Positions 61,096 to 64,000 of a stretch of DNA of 64,000 bases are shown piece after piece. Source of the DNA: Phoebastria nigripes (taxonomy: Eukaryota; Chordata; Aves; Procellariiformes; Diomedeidae); contig JAYKAV010001289.1 in NCBI GenBank assembly GCA_035582835.1, positions 426,380-490,379 of the forward strand. Reading direction: 5' to 3'. Both the position numbers and the translations under genes were made by a program. Numbering within the stretch: the stretch's first letter is position 1; each line of letters begins with the position of its first letter. Below the pieces are notes generated by a model. That model had not been told where the DNA came from and did not search any database. It was given only the letters and a program-made list of their open reading frames with translations.

Positions 61096-63799
61096 AATTT
61101 GTACGTAACATTTTTGTGCGTATTTTAAAGGTATGCACTACAGAGTTCACACGGGAAGAAGCAAAATGTTTCCCAAGCTTTACTTTATCAAACAGGTAAA
61201 AAAACCATAAAGAATACTTAAGAATACTGTAAGAAGGCTAAAAAATTTTGCTTTGACAAATTCTACCAGTTACTCGGAAAAAACATTAAATATTCAGACC
61301 TATTTAGGTCTATCATCCTAGCTCTATAGAATTACATTCTCTTTTTATAAAGAATATGATCTGTGTAACTTCTCTGTAGAAGATAATGACCCATCTGTAA
61401 ATCATTTTGTTGCAGGTTATCTGTTTTTTATCACTTCTAGTACCTGTCTGTGCCTGATATGATACCCTTAAACACATTAACTTGATGGAATGTTTTGCCT
61501 GACTTCAAAAAAAACATCGATTGATAGATATTTATTCTCCACTATAAATGAATGACTCTGATTAACCTAGTTTACTAATATATCTAATTTTATATTACTC
61601 TTTCCAATTCACAAGGCTCAAGAAATAGTTGATTAAACTAATTTCCAAGCAATGATTTTCAAACTTGGGATCCTGTTTTCTTTCTTCTTAATTTAAGGAG
61701 ACAAAACAGTAAACATAAAACTGATACGAGTATTTTAAAGTATACAAGAGGAGGAAAGAAATGTCTGTGTACTGATTCTTGTTTCTTTAAGAGAAAATCC
61801 ATTTTTCAGGTTCCTGTTGTACTAATTTAAAGAGAATTATTTAAAACTTCACTGAATACCTGAATATACGATGGGTATGTGTAGCAGTTTCACCAGTGCC
61901 AAAGAATTCTAGACTTTCTGAAAGACAGTAAACTAAAAATTGGCAGAAAATCTCTTACAATGATGTCACAAATATTTGTTGTTGCCACGGAATAATGTTT
62001 TAAAAGAACACCTACTTCTGTGCTGAAAAGGCTTTGGGAACATGTAATTATCCAGTTTTATCACTGCAGAAATCGGCTGCTTTCCAGCAAATACGTCTAT
62101 CAGATCTCTCCCTTCTGCGCAGAACTACATCTAAATAAATATACACCTATTTCACATAGACATCACACCGGCCCAGTACACAACCTTACTAATGACAGGA
62201 TTTTACCATATTTTGTTGTTTTCACAATATGGTGTCATGGCCTGTAATGATACATCAATAAATACTGCAGGAGAATCGTGTGTCTAAAAAATTCTGGATA
62301 GCTCACACAAAATAAAAGGAAATTCAGTTTCTGTGTTTTGGTAACAAGTCCCCTAAAGTTCCCATTCTTGCTGCCCTACCTAAGGAGAAAACAGAAAACG
62401 GTGAAAATAAAAATTACACAAAAAGACACTGAAAGAGACAACTAGAAATCGGCTTACTAAGGCACAAACTCGAACCTTTGTGCACCTTTGTGTTTTGCTG
62501 CTACTTGACGAATAAGCTATACGTGAACTACCGAATACATCATAAAGCAGTGCTGCTCTCGCAGGATCTGACATCATGCAGAAATGTTTCAAAGCTCTGT
62601 CTCTGTGATTTACTATATTAACTGAAATGTTTTAAAAATACGTCGTGGTATCACTTCAGTTGACATAGCTTATATATACACAAACACCCCTATTTACATA
62701 ACTTTTAAAACATTAGTCATTACACACAACCTCTGCCAAACCAGCCCACTGATCTTTAAAGTCACACTATGGAAAAAAGAAATATACATCACCCCATTGT
62801 ATGGGGTATAAAGAAAAGTGCATTGCGGCTTCTCTTTCCTAAGTAATTTTTGTTCCGTGAAATAAATAAATAAATTGACGGAAGCCTTTTAAGTGTGATC
62901 TATACACTTTTAAGGGGGAAATCAAACCAAGTATAAAAGATTAATGGATATGGTTCCTGAAGTGGTATCTCCCAAGGTGATTACGGTGTTTAGTAGATAT
63001 AAGATCATGACCAAAGAAACTTTCTGATGCCCACTGAGAAAAAATACATTTGGTTTTGCTATCATCATGCAAAGCTCTGGCCTTTATTACCACAAGATAT
63101 TCCAAGGCCTCTAAGAACTGCAGACACACATGGATACTTTTGACTAAAAATATGATCAAAGATGCAAAAAACATGTCCAAAGGGATTTTTTTCCCCATTG
63201 AGCAAAAGTAGTTCAGCTGGAAGCGACCACTAACAATTGTTGGCCACATATTAAAAACCACTGGCTAGGGAGCAAGCACTGGCAGTTCCCACTTGTGAAC
63301 AAAGTCAAACTGACAAGTGAAGGCAACTAACTTTGGACACCAGTTANTGTTTTCTACAAGTCAGGCACTAGTGGCCTTATGAAGGAAATGGATGGGCTCC
63401 ACTTTCTCTCCTCGCTTTCACCAGCGTGTAAACGTAAGAAGGAAAAAATGAAGGCAGAGTTACGTAAGTTCAGCAGAGAATTGGTAACGTGCACGGAGAC
63501 AGCCATCTGTCTCACTCCCTTTATGCTATGCGTTATACACATGGCACTAGTTTGCACCCTACGATCTAGCAGAAAAAGGAACTAAGTGAGCTTTGAAGCA
63601 GCCCAGCTACATCTCCCGGCAGTACTGAAACAGAGTACTGAACTGCAAGCAAGAGAGAGAAAATAATGCATTTAGCAGAGGATGCGAGATTGCAGACCAA
63701 AGGGCCTCTTACGTTCTCATCGCTGAATGAATTAAAGTTCTAGGGGAGGAGGCCGGAGAAATCAGAGTGAGCGAAACAAAAAGTATGACAGGAGAAAAG

Positions 63800-64000
63800 G
63801 TGCCAGGAACCGTAAATCCGGGGACAACGCGGGGAGACGCCAGCAGCCGGAGCCCGCGGCCCGGCGTCCCTGGGAGGCGCGGGGTCCCCCGCCGGCGGCT
63901 GCTCCTTCCCCGCGGGGCTCCGGCTGCCCCCGGCCGCCCCGGGGGCGGGAGCCCTTCCGACAGCCGCCACGGCTCCGCGGGGCGCGGAGGGGGCGCGGAG
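63800..64000. promoter_or_regulatory. CpG island, left part (probable promoter or first exon)
   Basis: Base composition switches abruptly from AT-rich to strongly GC-rich near 63800, with dense CpG up to the window edge. A GC box (GGGGGCGGGA) lies at 63941-63950 and another G-rich CpG block at 63986-63998. CpG islands of this kind mark vertebrate promoters, commonly of housekeeping or developmental genes. Direction is not settled. A minus-strand transcript would read left into this window, with a plausible 5' splice site at 63713/63712 (GAGAAC|GTAAGAG). A plus-strand gene would leave the whole window as upstream DNA. The minus-strand frame through the island begins at GTG at 63970, not ATG, so it is more likely untranslated sequence than protein. 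Confidence 0.75.

Larger units (their letters stand above)
53490..63780. other. Non-coding stretch up to the CpG island
   Basis: No gene recognised. Simple repeats are A22 at 53721-53742, G15 at 56783-56797, A18 at 58778-58795 and T20 at 61076-61095. A repeat-like fragment lies at 59126-59177. Minus-strand exon-like segments at 57809-58028 and near 62490-62560 are leads only. A plus-strand ATG frame at 59825-60091 (88 codons) has no similarity I know. Confidence 0.5.

Noticed and set aside
63740..63970. 76-codon minus-strand frame through the CpG island (starts MAAVGRAP if GTG is read as Met)
   Set aside because: The first codon is GTG, and the alanine/proline-rich content is what any GC-rich frame yields. 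It is more likely 5' untranslated or promoter sequence.

Overview
This window looks like non-coding DNA from a bird genome: introns, intergenic sequence or both. The clearest evidence is a 5'-truncated CR1 LINE at about 34945-35638. It carries the usual avian CR1 3' end (tandem ATTCTATG-type octamers, then the terminal reverse-transcriptase-side coding region). Older CR1/L3-like debris, MIR-type SINE relics and palindromic repeats built round a CCATTGAAGTCAATGG-like core also fit a sauropsid. Scattered single Ns, one 355-base N gap (22646-23000) and a 12-base N gap inside an A-rich tract mark it as a draft short-read assembly.

Layout. 1-5.1 kb: AT-rich, no recognisable gene. 5.2-7.1 kb: pile-up of ancient CR1 fragments in both orientations. 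7.1-22.6 kb: mostly unannotatable, with a MIR relic at 13.17 kb and an exon-like segment near 22.2 kb. 23.0-34.9 kb: AT-rich with long A tracts and two exon-like segments. 34.9-35.6 kb: the young CR1. 36.0 kb and 53.3 kb: two palindromic repeats. 42.4 kb: another CR1 coding scrap. 46.0-46.2 kb: a well-preserved MIR. 63.8-64.0 kb: a CpG island running off the right edge, probably the promoter or first exon of a gene.

I recognise no cellular protein in any frame. Most open frames are 60-110 codons, many start with a non-ATG codon, and they look like chance frames of AT-rich DNA. A few segments are bounded by good splice-site matches, all on the minus strand, which would suit a gene starting at the right-hand CpG island and reading leftwards. 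Similar exon-like matches turn up by chance in such DNA, so these are reported as leads, not genes. I found no tRNA, rRNA, CRISPR array or new multi-gene system.
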